Positions 1 through 12,229 of a stretch of 64,000 nt of DNA are shown here, piece after piece. The position numbers and the translations under genes were made by a program. The stretch's first letter is position 1, and the number at the start of each line of letters is the position of its first letter. This stretch comes from Chelonoidis abingdonii (Eukaryota; Chordata; Testudines; Testudinidae). Under the pieces are notes generated by a model. That model saw nothing but the letters and a program-made list of their open reading frames with translations. It was not told the origin of the DNA and ran no database searches. The stretch spans positions 51,018,947 to 51,082,946 of the forward strand of contig NC_133774.1 in the NCBI RefSeq assembly GCF_003597395.2. Direction: 5' to 3'.

Positions 1-131
1 GGGAGGAGTACAGAAATCGATATAAAGTGCTCTTTATATCGATATAAAGAGCGTTGTAGTGTGGACGGGTACAGCGTTAAATCAATTTACCGCTGTTTAA
101 ATCGATTTAAATGCATAGTGTAGACCAGGCC
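1..131 (+). mobile_element. Right end of a Harbinger-family inverted-repeat element
   Basis: The sequence ends in GTGTAGACCAGGCC (118-131). Its first bases, GGGAGGAGTACAG, match the right part of the Harbinger element at 25316-25447. It is cut by the window start, so the left end and target duplication cannot be checked. Confidence 0.7.
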
Positions 132-1814
132 AATGTCTTGGCTATTTATCTGGAGTCTTTAAGTGAATCCCCTGTAATCTGTTCAACTCTCTGTGCAGAG
201 CCATGTATATTTCATTTGAGAGTGCTGCAGCTTTTCTGGTTAGAGATCATTCCCTGTACTATCCACATTTATTTTAAGTTATCTGACACGTTTCTCTAAC
301 AAAGGAGAATAAAAACTTCACTATTAAATACTCCTGCAAGATATATAATTTCATTTTTGATGTGACCATCTTGACTATAATAAAGAACTACCAACAAATA
401 CATACACAGTCAAAATTGTCCAATTTCCCAAATCCAAATAAGGAGTATCAAAACTGTTGTGTGTGCATGTGCCAAGTGCCTGCACTTGAAAATATGAATC
501 TTTCTAACCCTACAGATAGTTTTGTTTTCAGTAGTTAATTTAACAAGGAGCTTCTTGTATTACATTATTTACCCTGGAAATGGAGCAGTAGATGCAAGAT
601 TTGCCAAGTGAACATAGACCAATCAAATGGAAAAAGCCCTGTTACTTTAAAGTTTCCAAGAGGCTACTAATGTGAAATAAAATGCAAAAGTAGAGCAATA
701 TATTCAAAAGTATCTCTCTCATGTTTAATTTCAATAAATAGATCCCGGATCACCAAGAAGTCAGAGGCTGATTTTAAGAAATTTTTAGGTTTTCTAATTT
801 TACTTCTCAATAAATAATAATTTTGTCCCAAAAGATGAGTATAACTTTACCTTGTTTATTTTTTCCCTCAAAGGACCAACATAGCTTCAGGTCACCTTAA
901 AATATTTATTTGCCAATAGTTACCACATTCTCTGAGATACTACAGTTTTTTCCCTACACTTAAAATATGAAATAATGTAATAAATATGCAGCATCTGGTG
1001 GTAAATGTTTACATTTCAATGGCATCCAGTATATTAAAATGTTACTTTTAATTTAGCCTCACCTTTTACAATTTTATTTTGATTGACAGAGCCTCATCTC
1101 ATAGCAATCAAGGCATGGATTGAAAGAAGCCTGGGCATAAGAAGTCAGTACTCTGTCTCCACTGCCCTCCCCCTCAAAAAAAAAAAAAAAAAAAAAAGTT
1201 GAGAGAGGCAAAATAGATTTAGTTCTGAAACTTTCCTCAAAGTATGTAGCAACGGTCATTTAATTACCTAAATTTGCTACAAGTTACCATTTCCTTAAGT
1301 CTAGTACATTCAGTTATTACGATAAGAATTCCTGTGCAAATATCAACAGTTTTTGATACTGCCAATAAAACCAAGAGAAATTTTTACATCCACAAAAGAG
1401 AAGCATCAGATCAAAAATCTGTGTACATGTCAAACTTTTATTTCAAAAAGACTTAAAATGTGGGAAAAATTGTCATATGAATGTTTTGCATTGCTGCCCA
1501 TCACACAATATAATGAAATTCAAAAACATTTTCCCCAATATGATATATCATATAATGTGTTCGTCAAACTTTATAAAAGTTTTTAAAACTAATCTCTTGT
1601 TTGTTCTTCCTTTACTGGGGTAGCGTTTCTCTCTTAGGTTTGTATTTATACAGCTCCTTGGTTTTGGCATTTGGGTATAACCACTATTTGAATATTAAAC
1701 AATAGCTTTTCCAGTTCACTTCCTTAACTTTATTTTCTTCTCTTTTGTATCTTGCTGTATTTCCAACTTAGTGGATTCCCTGGACTGTGTGATACTCTTT
1801 TTTGGGCCATAAGA

Positions 1815-2549
1815 ACGCTAAACAGGATACAATTTTATTTTGTTGCTGCTCTTGTTGGTTAATTTGTTTGGGTCCGATGGGAGTGTCATTCTTGCTAAGG
1901 TAGAAAGACTTTCAAAGGCTTTGGAGCATTTTTTATAAGGTAGCAGACAAGATTTGCCTAATCTTTTCTGGAAATTCATTCTATGGGGAAATATCCTGAT
2001 CAAGAATGCTTTGTCTCCCGCTCTTACGCATTTCATCCTGGGTTTTGTGATCTGCATTGATTCAAAAGAGACAACAATAATCTTTTGAAAAAGCACTGTG
2101 CAGGTTTCCTTTGAGGAGGAGGATTGATAGGTCAGATCTAGAGTGATCACTTTGCGAAGTGTTCGCCCACAGGTGATAGAGTGTTTTTGTCTTTTGTCAT
2201 TTTTCTGCGTGAGTTAAGAGCATAGTGATTGTCTGGTTTAATCCACATAACTGTTACTGGGGCATTTAGTGCATAGGATGAGGTACACCACGTATTGTGA
2301 TGGGCATGTGTAGGATCCATGGGTCTTGAAAGGTGTGTTGATCATTGTAGGAGTGGAGCTATGTCTGCAGGTTTTGTATCTACTGTTCTGGCAGGGTCTG
2401 GTGCAGCTTTGAGCTGATATGTCTTGGTCTGTGGGGGGCTTGTGTCTGATGATGAATTTGCAGAGGTTGGGAGGTTGTCTGAAAGCCAGAGGTGGGGGTT
2501 TAGGAAAGACTTCTCTCTCAGACTTGAAGAGGAGCTCTGTGTGACTCAA
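1815..2549 (-). pseudogene. Penelope-like retroelement remnant, GIY-YIG endonuclease region
   Basis: A minus-strand frame at 2549-2238 reads LAFRQPPNLCKFIIR, then TRPCQNSRYKTC, then VVYLILCTKCP. These are the conserved approach and start of the C-terminal GIY-YIG endonuclease of Penelope-like elements (family knowledge). Past a stop near 2237, other frames at 2100-2190 still show a VGEHF-like and SDHS...LLLKGN pattern typical of the domain's second half. The reverse transcriptase part is absent. Stops and frameshifts make it dead. I am sure of the element class but not of the exact ends. Confidence 0.72.
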
Positions 2550-2559
2550 AAGCTAGTCT

Positions 2560-3268
2560 TTCTCACCAACAGAAGTTGGTCCAATAAAAGATATTACCTC
2601 ACTCCAGTGGCGGATTAACAAATTTGCCGCCCCTAGGCCCTCAAAAAAATTGCTTCCCCCCGCCCCCAGCTCACCTCCGCTCCCCAGCAGCGAGCCTGGG
2701 AGGGAGAGGGGAGATGTGGCGCGCTCGGGGGGATGGTGGAGGTGGAGTGATGGTGAGCTGGGGCAGCGAGCAGTTCCCTGCTATCCCCCGAGCGCACTGC
2801 TACTTACTTCTCCCTCCCTCCCTCCCAGCGCTTTCACATGGCAAGGGAGGGAGGCGGGAGAAGGGGAGTTGTGGCACTCGGGAGATGGCAGCAGTGGAGC
2901 GGAGGTGACCTGGGGCGGAGAGCAGTTCCCGGCCCCCCGAGTTACTCCTCGCACACGTGGGCCCTGCTCACCTCTGCTCTGCCTCCTCTGAGTGTGCCGC
3001 TACTCACTTCTCCCTCCCTCCCAGCACTTTTGCGCAGCAAGCCTGGGAGGGAGATGGAAGGAGGGAAATGCGGCGTGCTTGGGGGAGGAGGCAGGCCAGG
3101 GATTTGGGGAAGGGGCGGAGTTGGAGAGGGGGTGAGAGTAAATTTGCCGCATCTGCAAATTTGCCACTCTAGGCTTAGGTCTTGTTGGCCTAGGCGATAA
3201 TAAGCTGCTGCCTCACTCACTTTGTCTTTCTAATACCCTGGGACCAACATGGCTACAACTACTCTTCA
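2560..3268 (+). repeat. Dispersed repeat (Penelope-associated type) split by a hAT element
   Basis: The left half (to 2604) contains ACCAACAGAAGTTGGTCC. The right half (from 3211) contains CTGGGACCAACATGGCTACA. The halves are continuous in other copies of this common reptile repeat as I remember it. A related fragment lies in minus orientation at 30013-30085. The split is explained by the insertion at 2605-3210. Confidence 0.6.
2605..3210. mobile_element. Non-autonomous hAT-like element, 606 bp, 8-bp target duplication
   Basis: It is flanked by the direct repeat CCTCACTC at 2597-2604 and 3211-3218. The 8-bp duplication is diagnostic of hAT-type insertion. Its ends are imperfect inverted repeats, CAGTGGCGGATTA and CAGCAGCTTATTA (reverse complement of the right end). 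The interior is GC- and purine-rich, with repeated AGGGAGG-type tracts and two GCCGC...CTAGG blocks near the ends. The open frames inside reflect composition; no transposase is visible. Confidence 0.78.
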
Positions 3269-3508
3269 GTAAGGGTCAGGGACTGGGAAACAGCCACAGG
3301 GCCTTCCAAGGGAAACCCTTGGCTGCTCAGTTCCCAGAAAGCAACTGGGAAAGAAGAAAAAGCCAGAATGAGACCTTCCTTGGGTGCTACTGAGGCAGCT
3401 GCCCCTCTGACTGACTAGCTGCAAGCCAGCTGACCCTTTCATATGGCTATAAAAGCTGGTCAGGGGGAGACAGATGAAAGGAAAGGTGTTCCTATCACTT
3501 CTGAGTAT

Positions 3509-4082
3509 GGCTACGTTTTAGTCATGGGTATTTTTAGTAAAAATCATGGACAAGTCATGGGCAGTAAACAAAAATTCACAGCCCATGACCATGACAGGTG
3601 CTGGGGGGGGGGGAGGGAGAGGCAGCAGCGCACAGCCCAGGACCCCCGATGGTGCTGGGGAAGGGTTGGCGGTGCTGGCGGCCTCCCTACCTGGCTCCGA
3701 GCCTTCTTGGAAGCAACGACATCCCCCTCCCTCAGCTCTTAGAGACGTGGCCAGGCAGCTCTGTGCACTACCTCTGCCCCAAGTGCCAGCACCTTGGCCA
3801 ATGGGAGCTGCGGGGGCAGTGCCTGCAGGCGAAGGCACCGCCGCCTAGGAGCCGAAGGATGTCACCATTTCTGAGGAGCCCCCCCGAGGTAAGCGCCGCC
3901 CAAAGCCCTCACCCCCTCCTGTATTCCAAGACTGCACCAGCAGAGGTTGGTGCAGCTGGGCCAGGGGCTGCCTGGGCTCAGGAAGCCTCTGAGCCAGCCG
4001 CACAGTCGCTACAGAAGTCACAGAGGTCCCAGGAAGTCACAGAATCCATGACTTCTGTGACCTCCATGATAAACTTGCAGCC
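3509..4082. mobile_element. MITE with about 20-bp inverted ends
   Basis: The left end GGCTACGTTTTAGTCATGG pairs with the right end, which in reverse complement reads GGCTGCAAGTTTATCATGG. Inside both ends are further inverted CATGA/TCATG blocks (3540-3600 and 4030-4070). The core is GC-rich and holds a G-run at 3602-3611. No target duplication is clear and no protein is coded. Confidence 0.65.
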
Positions 4083-5253
4083 TTACTTATGAGATGATAA
4101 ACTGATAAGAGCATTAGAATTTATTATCTATGAAAGAACCCTTCCTTGACAATATTCACAAATATTTGCTGACTGTGTTACTAGTATACTAAAACATTTT
4201 ATTCATGGACAAAACGGATTGTCTTTAGAACTCTTAGAAAATAATCTGCATGAGGGCTATATACCCAATTTGAGGATGGCAACTGCCTGGGCTTGAAAAC
4301 ATTCTTGCTTACCTCTCTTCTGAGTCACTAACAGAATGGAGAGAGACTATGAGGTGACAATATTAGAGGCCATAATTTAGTGGTCACCTTGAAATCAAGC
4401 TCAGAAGGTAGAACTTTCCTGTACTGACAGCATATTTAAATTTCTACTTAATTTCCTATGTATTGTCTTACAACACTTTTGTTCAGCGCTTCTCAACCTG
4501 CTTCACAGACAGCTGACTGTTCACATGTTACTTGCACCTCATTTTCACCTGCTAAACTCCATTAAAAGACAGCTTAAAATACATTAAATACTTTTACATG
4601 TAAGCAACTGCTATAGCTGCCACAGAGAGGGCTATGTAATTGCAAATGGGAGGGAGGCAGTCCATGTGATTCTCTATTAAGAGATCTCACTATGAAAAGT
4701 TTGAAAAGACCCTGGATATAGTCCATTCTTAATCTTTTTGAGACACTTTATGAAAGCAATGATGTTCAAGTGTCTTCATGGACACCTGAATGTGGGGCTA
4801 CATAAGTAACTGAAGAGAGCCCTGCATATCTTTCCATATGGATTGTGTCTTTGGCAAAGGAAGCTGACTGGGCTCTCCAGATCAGACCAGCAGAACTTTC
4901 ACAAGACAGTTTTGAAAAGATCCTGCGTTTCCCCTGAATATTTCAGAGTATGGAATATCTAACTAGTCTCATGGATAGAAGTAGTTGTTCAGCTCTCTGC
5001 AGCAGTGACAAAGAAACTGAGGTGGGTCAAACTTCTTTACACAGATGTAGGTGATGACATCAAGAGTGACAGCACTTCTGTACCCCCCCAGTGGACACTT
5101 TTTCTATAAGTTCTTCAGTTCAATGCCGAGGCACTGAATCCCATTAGTGGGAATGCACAGAGGCCTTGAAAAATAACTGCCAAATCCATTCAGAAGTTAG
5201 TGCCCTTGGGAGCCTTAGTGGTTCCCAAACACTTTGGACCATTCATGGCCTAC

Positions 5254-5528
5254 AGCAGGGGTGGGCAAATGATGGCACGGGGCTGCACCCGGCCCTTCAA
5301 ACATTTTAATCTGGCCGTCAAGCTCCCACCGGGGAGCAGGATCTGGGGCTTGCCTCGCTCTGGCGCTCCAGCCGAGGAGCAGGGTTGTGGGCTTGCCATG
5401 GCTCCATGTGGCTCCCAGAAGCAGTCGCATGTCACCCCTCTGGCTCCAACGTGTAGGGGCATCCAGGGGGCTCTGCATGCTGCTCCCACCCCAAACACCG
5501 CCCCCGCAGCTCCCATTGGCTGGGAACC
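5254..5528. mobile_element. hAT-type element fragment (left end)
   Basis: It begins CAGCAGGGGTGGGCAAA, the usual start of hAT/Charlie-like ends, in a GC island of about 270 bp within AT-rich intron. It ends near CTCCCATTGGCTGGGAACC, a motif also present in the palindromic core at 42177-42372. No right inverted end was found, so it is probably truncated. Confidence 0.5.
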
Positions 5529-7030
5529 GCAGACAGAAGTTCATTAGAACCTAAACCAAAAAACTTCTGTATCAGTAGCAACAAATTCAACTGTACCCAG
5601 AAAAGATTAAGAAACCAGTGTATTCTTTAGAGTACTGATGTAATATGCTCCCTTCTGTAACACTTTTAAAGCAAGAGACAGATTTTTGCTTCAGCACGTT
5701 CACTTCTGAAAAACTAGTGGGTTGAGGACAAGCAATATATCAGGTCTGTGTCATACTCATTTTAATTTTCCTACTATGTCATATTAGTCTTAATTTTCAA
5801 AAATGAAATCCAAAATTGTATTTTCAGCTTTTTCTTACTATACTCCTCATGTAAATATCATTGCCTGCATGTATGTCATACTAAGAAAAAAAAGATTTTC
5901 CTCTGTACACATCTCAAGGCACAACAGTTCTCAATTAAAAATGAGTGAATTTACACCTTGCTCTACTTTCTTGCTGAAGAGAGTTTTTCCACTAAATATT
6001 TCTGTTTTTAATACCATACAACACATTGACAGCTTATGAACTTAAATCAATCTTTTCTCAAATTTGGTATTCTATCTTGAAGCTCTAACTTTAATATCCA
6101 GAATATTTAGATCCAATTTCTCTTTTTTGAAAACTTTCAGAACTATGTGATTTTAAAAACAGGAGAATGGGAGCTTCACATGGTCCAGTACCTTAGTTCA
6201 GCTTGTTCAGATTACAAGGTTCTTAGCTATGCTTGACCTCAAGCTGACCAAGTTTATATGCCAAAAAAAGTACTAATGAAGCTTGACAAAGTAAACAAAC
6301 AAATAGCCAAAAGCTGTGTATATGCCCATAAAATAATACAACCAAACTGACTCCTGAAACTATTTAAATTACAATGGTAAGCTATTTTCAATATTTCAGG
6401 ATCTTTCATGGTTAAAACAGATTAAAACGAAACATCTTTATAAACACAATAAGCATTTACTTAGATATGAATCTGGCCAGACCCAATATGGGGGAAAAAA
6501 AAAAAAAAATCCGCGCAGCAGCCAGGGATAATGGGGGAAAAATGTCAGTAACTGGTAATTCTGCCTTCTTTATTAGCATACAACTGTGAAAACTCGTCTT
6601 ATACAGGAGATTATTAAATTGTTTTTAATGTACTGAATGCTTGCAAGCAACCTGTTAAAATACAAAATTAGTGGGTAAATTCTTTTAGAATTTCATCAAA
6701 AAAAATCTATGTATTATTTTGTATGTCAGGTCTGATTTTGTAAATATTCTTGCAACTATGATTTATCAACAATGTTACTTGAGCACCTATACAAAGTTAT
6801 GCACTGAGTTAAAAATCAGTAGTATAGTCAAGGGTATATGCAGGTAAACAGAGTTTACCCACTTCTCATTTGGGGCATATTGCATTCAGGTTAGGTAAGT
6901 TTACCCACTTCTTTTTTTAAATCATTACATTCAGCAGCTAAAATGATGAGTGACCTGAAAAGCATCTTGTCCCTAACTTCAATGCTCTATGCTTTAAAAA
7001 TTTGGCTCTCAGTGTTACCAAGCAGCCACA

Positions 7031-7266
7031 AGGCCATGTCTACACTTAATGGGATCGATGCAGCAGGACTTCGCGGGCCTAGTGAAGACCCACTAAATCA
7101 ACCGCAGAGAGCTCTCCAGTTGATTCCAATACTCCACCAGAACAAGAAGAGTAAGATAAGTCGATGGGATGAAGTGTGGTGTAGACACCACAGTAAAATC
7201 AATCTAAACTACATTGACTACTGTAACTTAGGTTGACTTATCTCTGTAGTGTTGATGTGAAGGCCT
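7031..7266. mobile_element. MITE with GTCTACACT-type ends, 236 bp
   Basis: The left end is AGGCCATGTCTACACT. The right end in reverse complement is AGGCCTTCACATCAACACT, a diverged copy. An inner GATAAGTCGATG/TTGACTTATC pair supports an inverted structure. It shares its terminal motif with the Harbinger element at 22840-25447. Confidence 0.55.
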
Positions 7267-7309
7267 CTATTTTTACTTAATTTAGGACAAGTGAAAAAAA
7301 TGCATTATG

Positions 7310-7372
7310 GTCCTGATCCAAAGCCAATGGAAAGATTCATTGACTTCTGTGAGCTATGATTCAGGCTCCATA
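7310..7372. repeat. Small fold-back repeat remnant
   Basis: GGTCCTGATCCAAAGCCAATGG is followed by a partial inverted copy containing CATTGACTTC and ATTCAGGCTC. It resembles the short fold-back repeats of birds and reptiles built on CCTGATCC and TTGACTTC. Confidence 0.4.
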
Positions 7373-7559
7373 TCCTGGGAAGCTCTCTTGACTAATGTAG
7401 CAGATGATAACTAAAAAGTATCTAAACCACATCACAGCAACACAGTATTATACTATGCCACACATTTTCTGTATCAATGTTTCCCAGAGTCCTTGGTTAT
7501 AACTCATTGGACACCTGAATTAGACAAGTAATTTACTTAAAATTTTCTAGGATCTACAG

Positions 7560-7866
7560 CAGGGGTCGGCAACCTTTCAGAAGTGGTGTGCTGAGTCTTC
7601 ATTTATTCACTCTAATTTAAGGTTTCATGTGCCAGTAATACATTTTAACCTTTTAAGAAGGTCTCTTTCTAGAAGTCTATAATATATAACTAAACTATTG
7701 TTGCATGGAAAGTAAATAAGGTTGCAAAATGTTTAAAAGTTTCATTTAAAATTAAATTAAAATGCAGAGCCCTCTGACCGGTGGCCAGGACCTGGGTAGT
7801 GTGGTGCCACTGAAAATCAGCTCACGTGCTGCCTTCGGCACATGTGCCATAGGTTGTCTACCCCTG
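7560..7866. mobile_element. Non-autonomous hAT element, 307 bp, perfect 8-bp target duplication
   Basis: It is flanked by ATCTACAG at 7552-7559 and 7867-7874. Its ends are CAGGGGTCGGCAACCT and, in reverse complement of the right end, CAGGGGTAGACAACCT, a classic hAT inverted repeat. There is no coding capacity. Confidence 0.85.
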
Positions 7867-8384
7867 ATCTACAGCTTCCATTTTTGCATTATCAAGTTCC
7901 AAACACCAGCCAGACATTAATGAATTAAAAAAACAAAAACAAAAAACCAGAAAATATTAAGACAGAAGAGTTAATAAATTACAACTGTAGACATAAAATC
8001 TGCTTTTCAACAATATCTCATGTTTTTCTATAGATGTCCCGCCACTTTTACTATAAATTCCAAAGCCACAAAAACTTGACACGGAGTCAAGAAAACAAGG
8101 CAACCTACTATCTATACCAGTGGTATCCAACCTTCTGAACCTGAGGGCTGAACATAAAAGACTGACAATTAGAACTGGATACAGTTTTTCAGGCAAAATC
8201 GTTTGGTTTTTTTTTACACTGAAAAACTTGGGACTATGGTTGACAGAAACATTTAGCAAATTTGTGTAGATTTTGGTGAACTGTTTGAGCCCAAATGGGA
8301 AAAAAAAATCAAATGTTAAACCAAACCTATTACGACATCATCAAAATGAAATTATCAGAGAGGAGGGATACTACAGTTCCAGAC

Positions 8385-8470
8385 ACTGTTCCAGAGTAAG
8401 GATTCAAACCTGGGTCTCCTATATCCTAGGGGAGTGCCCTAATAATTGGGCTAAACTGAGTATAGGGCAG
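8385..8470 (-). repeat. tRNA-derived SINE-like fragment
   Basis: Read on the minus strand, TAGCCCAATTATTAGG resembles a pol III A box and GGTTTGAATCC a B box, spaced as in a tRNA. The body between them reads GGCACTCCCCTAGGATATAGG. It is diverged and without a clear tail. The flanking stretch at 8471-9740 holds nothing I can name. Confidence 0.5.
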
Positions 8471-10149
8471 GGGGCATCATCACTTCCTCCGACGGTTCTG
8501 TGAATCTAGCTTTTCATTTCCTTAGCTTTTATTAAAAATATTGTAAATGAAATTGTTTTGATTCACTGAAATTCAGACACATTTTGAATTTGGTTTGAAC
8601 CAACCAACTCCACTCCCTGGCCCCCTCCAATTGATGGTGAACCAAAAAAAAATCAGTTATTTATACAGCTCTATCCATAACTAATACAGCAGATTGTTGA
8701 CCCTGTTCGTCTTGGAACACTTGGGAGTGGGAAGCACACACAAGTCCCATGCTGGGGATTCGCCTGGAGTATGAGCCAGCAGTGGGTATGTCAGGCTTAA
8801 GAGGAGGAGTATCTGGAGAGGGTTGCACTCTGGCTACTCCAGCTGACATATGCTCCCGAGGGAACCCTCACCAGCTAGCAGAGGTTAGAATAGTCTCCAG
8901 GCTTTAGAGGGGCAAAGAATCAGCTAACCACAACTGGTTGTTGGTTCTCAGCTCTTCCTCCCTTTCTCATCCCCTGGGCGGTTGTGTGGGGGAAGTGAGG
9001 CTAGGCATTCCTTAGGTGCATGCAGAGCCTTATTCAAACTAAGCAAACTAATAAACCATGGATAAATTTAATGAAATTTTAATGTGCGTGTAGTTTCTGA
9101 TACATACTATGGCAGTAGTTTTAAGGATTTTCTATACAGTGAACCACACCTAAATAGATAAGAGACTGTCTCTCTTGGAACAAATCCACCCTCCTCAGAT
9201 TTCTACAGAGCACCCTTACCTCCCAGCCCCCATTATTGATCATATAACACTCTTGTGGCAACAACAAGAATTAGTTCTATGGAAAAGTAGCTTAAGAGAA
9301 ATATTAAATTATCACCTCTCTTTTCATGTGATTTGGCAGCTGCAAACAAAGATGATCATGAGCAAAGTCTGACGAAACAGATCTCCATGGATCAGTGTAA
9401 GAACTGCTGCAATTATGGTAGGAAATGCATTTTCTATGGTTGCCTCATTATATATTGTTTATTTTTCTTTTTCTATTCATAAATACTTATTATTACATGT
9501 ATAGCCAAATATGAAAGTCCTAAAGAAAGTGGCCAAAGTGCTACCTCTAATTTCCCACAGTTTATACACAAAGACTAGCGGATAAACTATTTCCCTTACG
9601 CATCATAGGTACTGAGTTCAAATTGTGGTGGAGGTTGTATTTTTTAGTAAAACCTCCACAGTTTTCTTCTCCATTACTGTTAAGATTGTACACAGTTTTC
9701 CTCCTCTCACTAACCCCAGCCCCCCCGCCCCCCGAAAGTTACCTCCCTGTATTAGTAACAGTTGTTCTTTGAGATATGGGTGCAGATGTGTATTCAGCTC
9801 AGATGTGCATGTGTCCAGAATAGCAAAGCCAGAGAACTTTGCTTAGCAGTACCCACTGCAGTAGTGCTTGCGCCCTCAGACCTCTTGTACCCCCACCCAG
9901 GGCTGTTTGAGGCATAGCTGCCTTAACCTCTCTCAAGTTCCTTTGCATTGAAATCCAAGACTGAGGATGCCAATGCAGAGGGTTGTGGAATACATGTCTG
10001 CATCCATGTCTCAAAAACAATGACAGTATAGGTAGGGTAACTGTTTTTACTTCCAGTGGTTGCAGATGTGTATTCCACTCAGGTGAGACACAAGCAGTAA
10101 TGGATGGAAATGGGCTCTTAGAATCTGCTTCAATAACAATTGCAGAATT

Positions 10150-11369
10150 TCTTTTCCAAAGTTTGCATCTGATCTAGACAGTCATAATAGCATAATGTTT
10201 GGTAAAAGTCTGTATGAAAGACCAGGGAGCATCCCTGCACATGTCCAATACAGAAACATCACTAAGGCTACGGCAACACTATGAGGCTTTTAGCGCCACA
10301 GCTGTGCTTCTATAGCCGTGCTGCTAAAAGGCATGCAGTGCAGCTGCTGTTTGTTGGCAGGACAGAGCTCTCAGACAAAAAACTTCCACCTCTAACGAAT
10401 GGCACTGGCTTAGTCGACTCTTCTGCCGACAAAGTTCTGTAAAATGTTTGTCATTCAGGTGTGTGGTTTTTTAATATCCCTGAACGACAAAAGTTTTGCT
10501 GACAAAGTGCCAGTGTAGACAAACCCTGAGAAATGCAACCAAAATCGCATGGCCCCTGGTTAAATGAGCTACTAGTTTTTGGGAACTGTGGTCTGAGCTA
10601 CCCCATATGCTATTACAGTGCAGGAAGGATTCTATCAGGAATTGTGTGGAAATCACCAGATCCTTCATCTGATCTGCATAAGATACAAAAAGTTGAGGTG
10701 GTAAGTCCTTTACAGACAGAATGCCAATGATTGTCTCACATCCAAGGAATAAATATGCTGTTCATCTGCATTTGAGTGAGGCTTAGGAAAAAATACAGGT
10801 AGGGATATTGTTTGGTTAAGGTGAAATTGTGACATCATTACTTTTGAAAAACTGAGTACATGGAGACTCCACCATTAAGGACCACAGCTCACTAAATCTC
10901 CTTGTGGAAGTTCTAGCAACAAGAAAAGCTGTCTTTTGGCAAAGACGAAACAGACAGCAAATGATTAGGGACTCAAATGGAGGACTCATGAGGGGAGCCA
11001 GCACAGTATTGGAGGAGTCAATTCTTTTACAAGAAAAAAGAAGTGGACAACACATTATAGAAATTTAACCATCATGGAATTGGAAAATACCAACTTCTGT
11101 CAGACTGGAGGATGAAATGCTGAGATTATTGCTAAGTGGACCCTCAAATCACTGAGTGACAGACTTGAGGACTTAAGATGTAACAGGTAATCCAAAATGT
11201 CTTGAATACACGGTAGCATCAGCCAAATTCCCCAAGCTAAAGACCAAATGAAAACACACTTCCACTTAGCCAAATCGGAAGACCTAATAGGTTTTTTACC
11301 ATTAAATAGGACTCGCCGCTGCACTGCTTGCAAACATTGTTCCTCCTCCTCATGCAGCATCCATGCCAT
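10150..11369 (-). pseudogene. DIRS tyrosine recombinase, split by a MITE
   Basis: The frame at 11369-11100 includes AKWKCVFIWSLAWGI, IQDILDYLLHLKSSSLS and LRVHLAIISAFHPP. The frame at 11055-10816 includes LMSPPFESL and KTAFLVARTSTRRFSELW, which holds the first catalytic Arg region. The frame near 10600-10530 gives LVAHLTRGHA, the H-x-x-R box. After the MITE (10265-10527), FIQTFTKHYAI near 10210 carries the likely catalytic Tyr. The enzyme would integrate circular cDNA without a target duplication. It is inactive because of stops and the insertion. Confidence 0.75.
10265..10527. mobile_element. MITE with GTCTACACT ends, inserted in the DIRS recombinase
   Basis: The left end AGGCTACGGCAACACTATG pairs with the right end, whose reverse complement is AGGGTTTGTCTACACTGG. 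An inner CTGACAAAGT-type repeat recurs in inverted form (10420-10510). DIRS protein motifs continue on both sides, which shows it is an insertion. No clear target duplication. Confidence 0.65.
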
Positions 11370-11699
11370 TAGGTGCAGACGGCCCAGTGCTGGATGGTGT
11401 ATCAGATTATGATGTTGTGTCAGCAGGTCAGGAATGAAGGGAGGAGATTCCTGAGAGATTGAACAGACAGACTGTTAAGGTTGGAGAACCAACACTGTCT
11501 CAGCCAAGCTGGTGCAATGAGTATCAGGTTGGCATGTTCCAGCTTCAGTTTGAGAATGAGTGGTATCAGGGGGAAGGCATACATTAGGGTCAATTCTCAA
11601 TTCAAATGGAAGGCATCAATGAATGACCCTGTACTGAGATCCACTCGAGAGCAAAACTGACTGAATTTCTTTTTTGTCTTTTGCTGTAAACAGGTCAAC

Positions 11700-12229
11700 T
11701 GTCGGAATGCCTCATTCTTTGAAAAGGGACCTTGGCACACTGCTTTTCAGGAACCATTCATGACTCTGGGAGAAACTCCTGCTGAGGTAATCGGACAACC
11801 ATTTCTGAGCAACTAGTAGGCATGCAGTTGTGGGAACAATATCTTCCTTGATGCAAAAGTGACAAAACTTTATCGCTTCCTTGTAGAGCTGGTTGGAGTG
11901 TGCTTCTCCCTGCCTATTGACATAATACACTGCGGTGATACTGTTGGTAAGTAATGTGAACCGCTATGCCCTCAATCTAAGCCCGAAAGGCCTGGCACGC
12001 TTTGTCAACCACTTGAAGCTCCAGGATGCTGATATGTAGGGAAACTTCTTGTTTTGTCCACAAGGCCTGAATTTTCAATTTCTCTAGACTTGCCTCCCAA
12101 CTTATTGTGGAGGTATTAGTAAATATAGTGCTTGTCAGGAAAGGAAGGGAACACCCTCTCATACGTGTTCTGTTCTGCTCATCACTGTAGGGACTCCAGA
12201 ATCATCAGTGGCACTTGGATGTGCTTGTT
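11700..12229 (-). pseudogene. DIRS RNase H region (decayed)
   Basis: The minus frame at 11930-11712 reads YYVNRQGEAHSNQLYKEAIK, then DYLSRSFSQSHEWFL. These correspond to the N-R-x-G and ADxLSR...HEW motifs of DIRS RNase H. Upstream frames to 12229 carry weaker matches. Downstream, 11660-11400 still reads in pieces like the linker to the recombinase. Confidence 0.75.

Noticed and set aside
1176..1197. Run of 22 A, considered as a retrocopy tail
   Set aside because: No coding or SINE-like sequence precedes it and no target duplication was found.
2624..3220. Several overlapping 90-120 codon frames
   Set aside because: They fall in the purine-rich core of the hAT-like element and have low-complexity content.
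3598..4092. Open frame of 164 codons
   Set aside because: It lies entirely in the MITE at 3509-4082 and follows its GC-rich composition.
8120..8175. CAGTGGTATCCAACCTTCTGAACC, considered as a hAT left end
   Set aside because: No matching right end or duplication. Too little to call an element.
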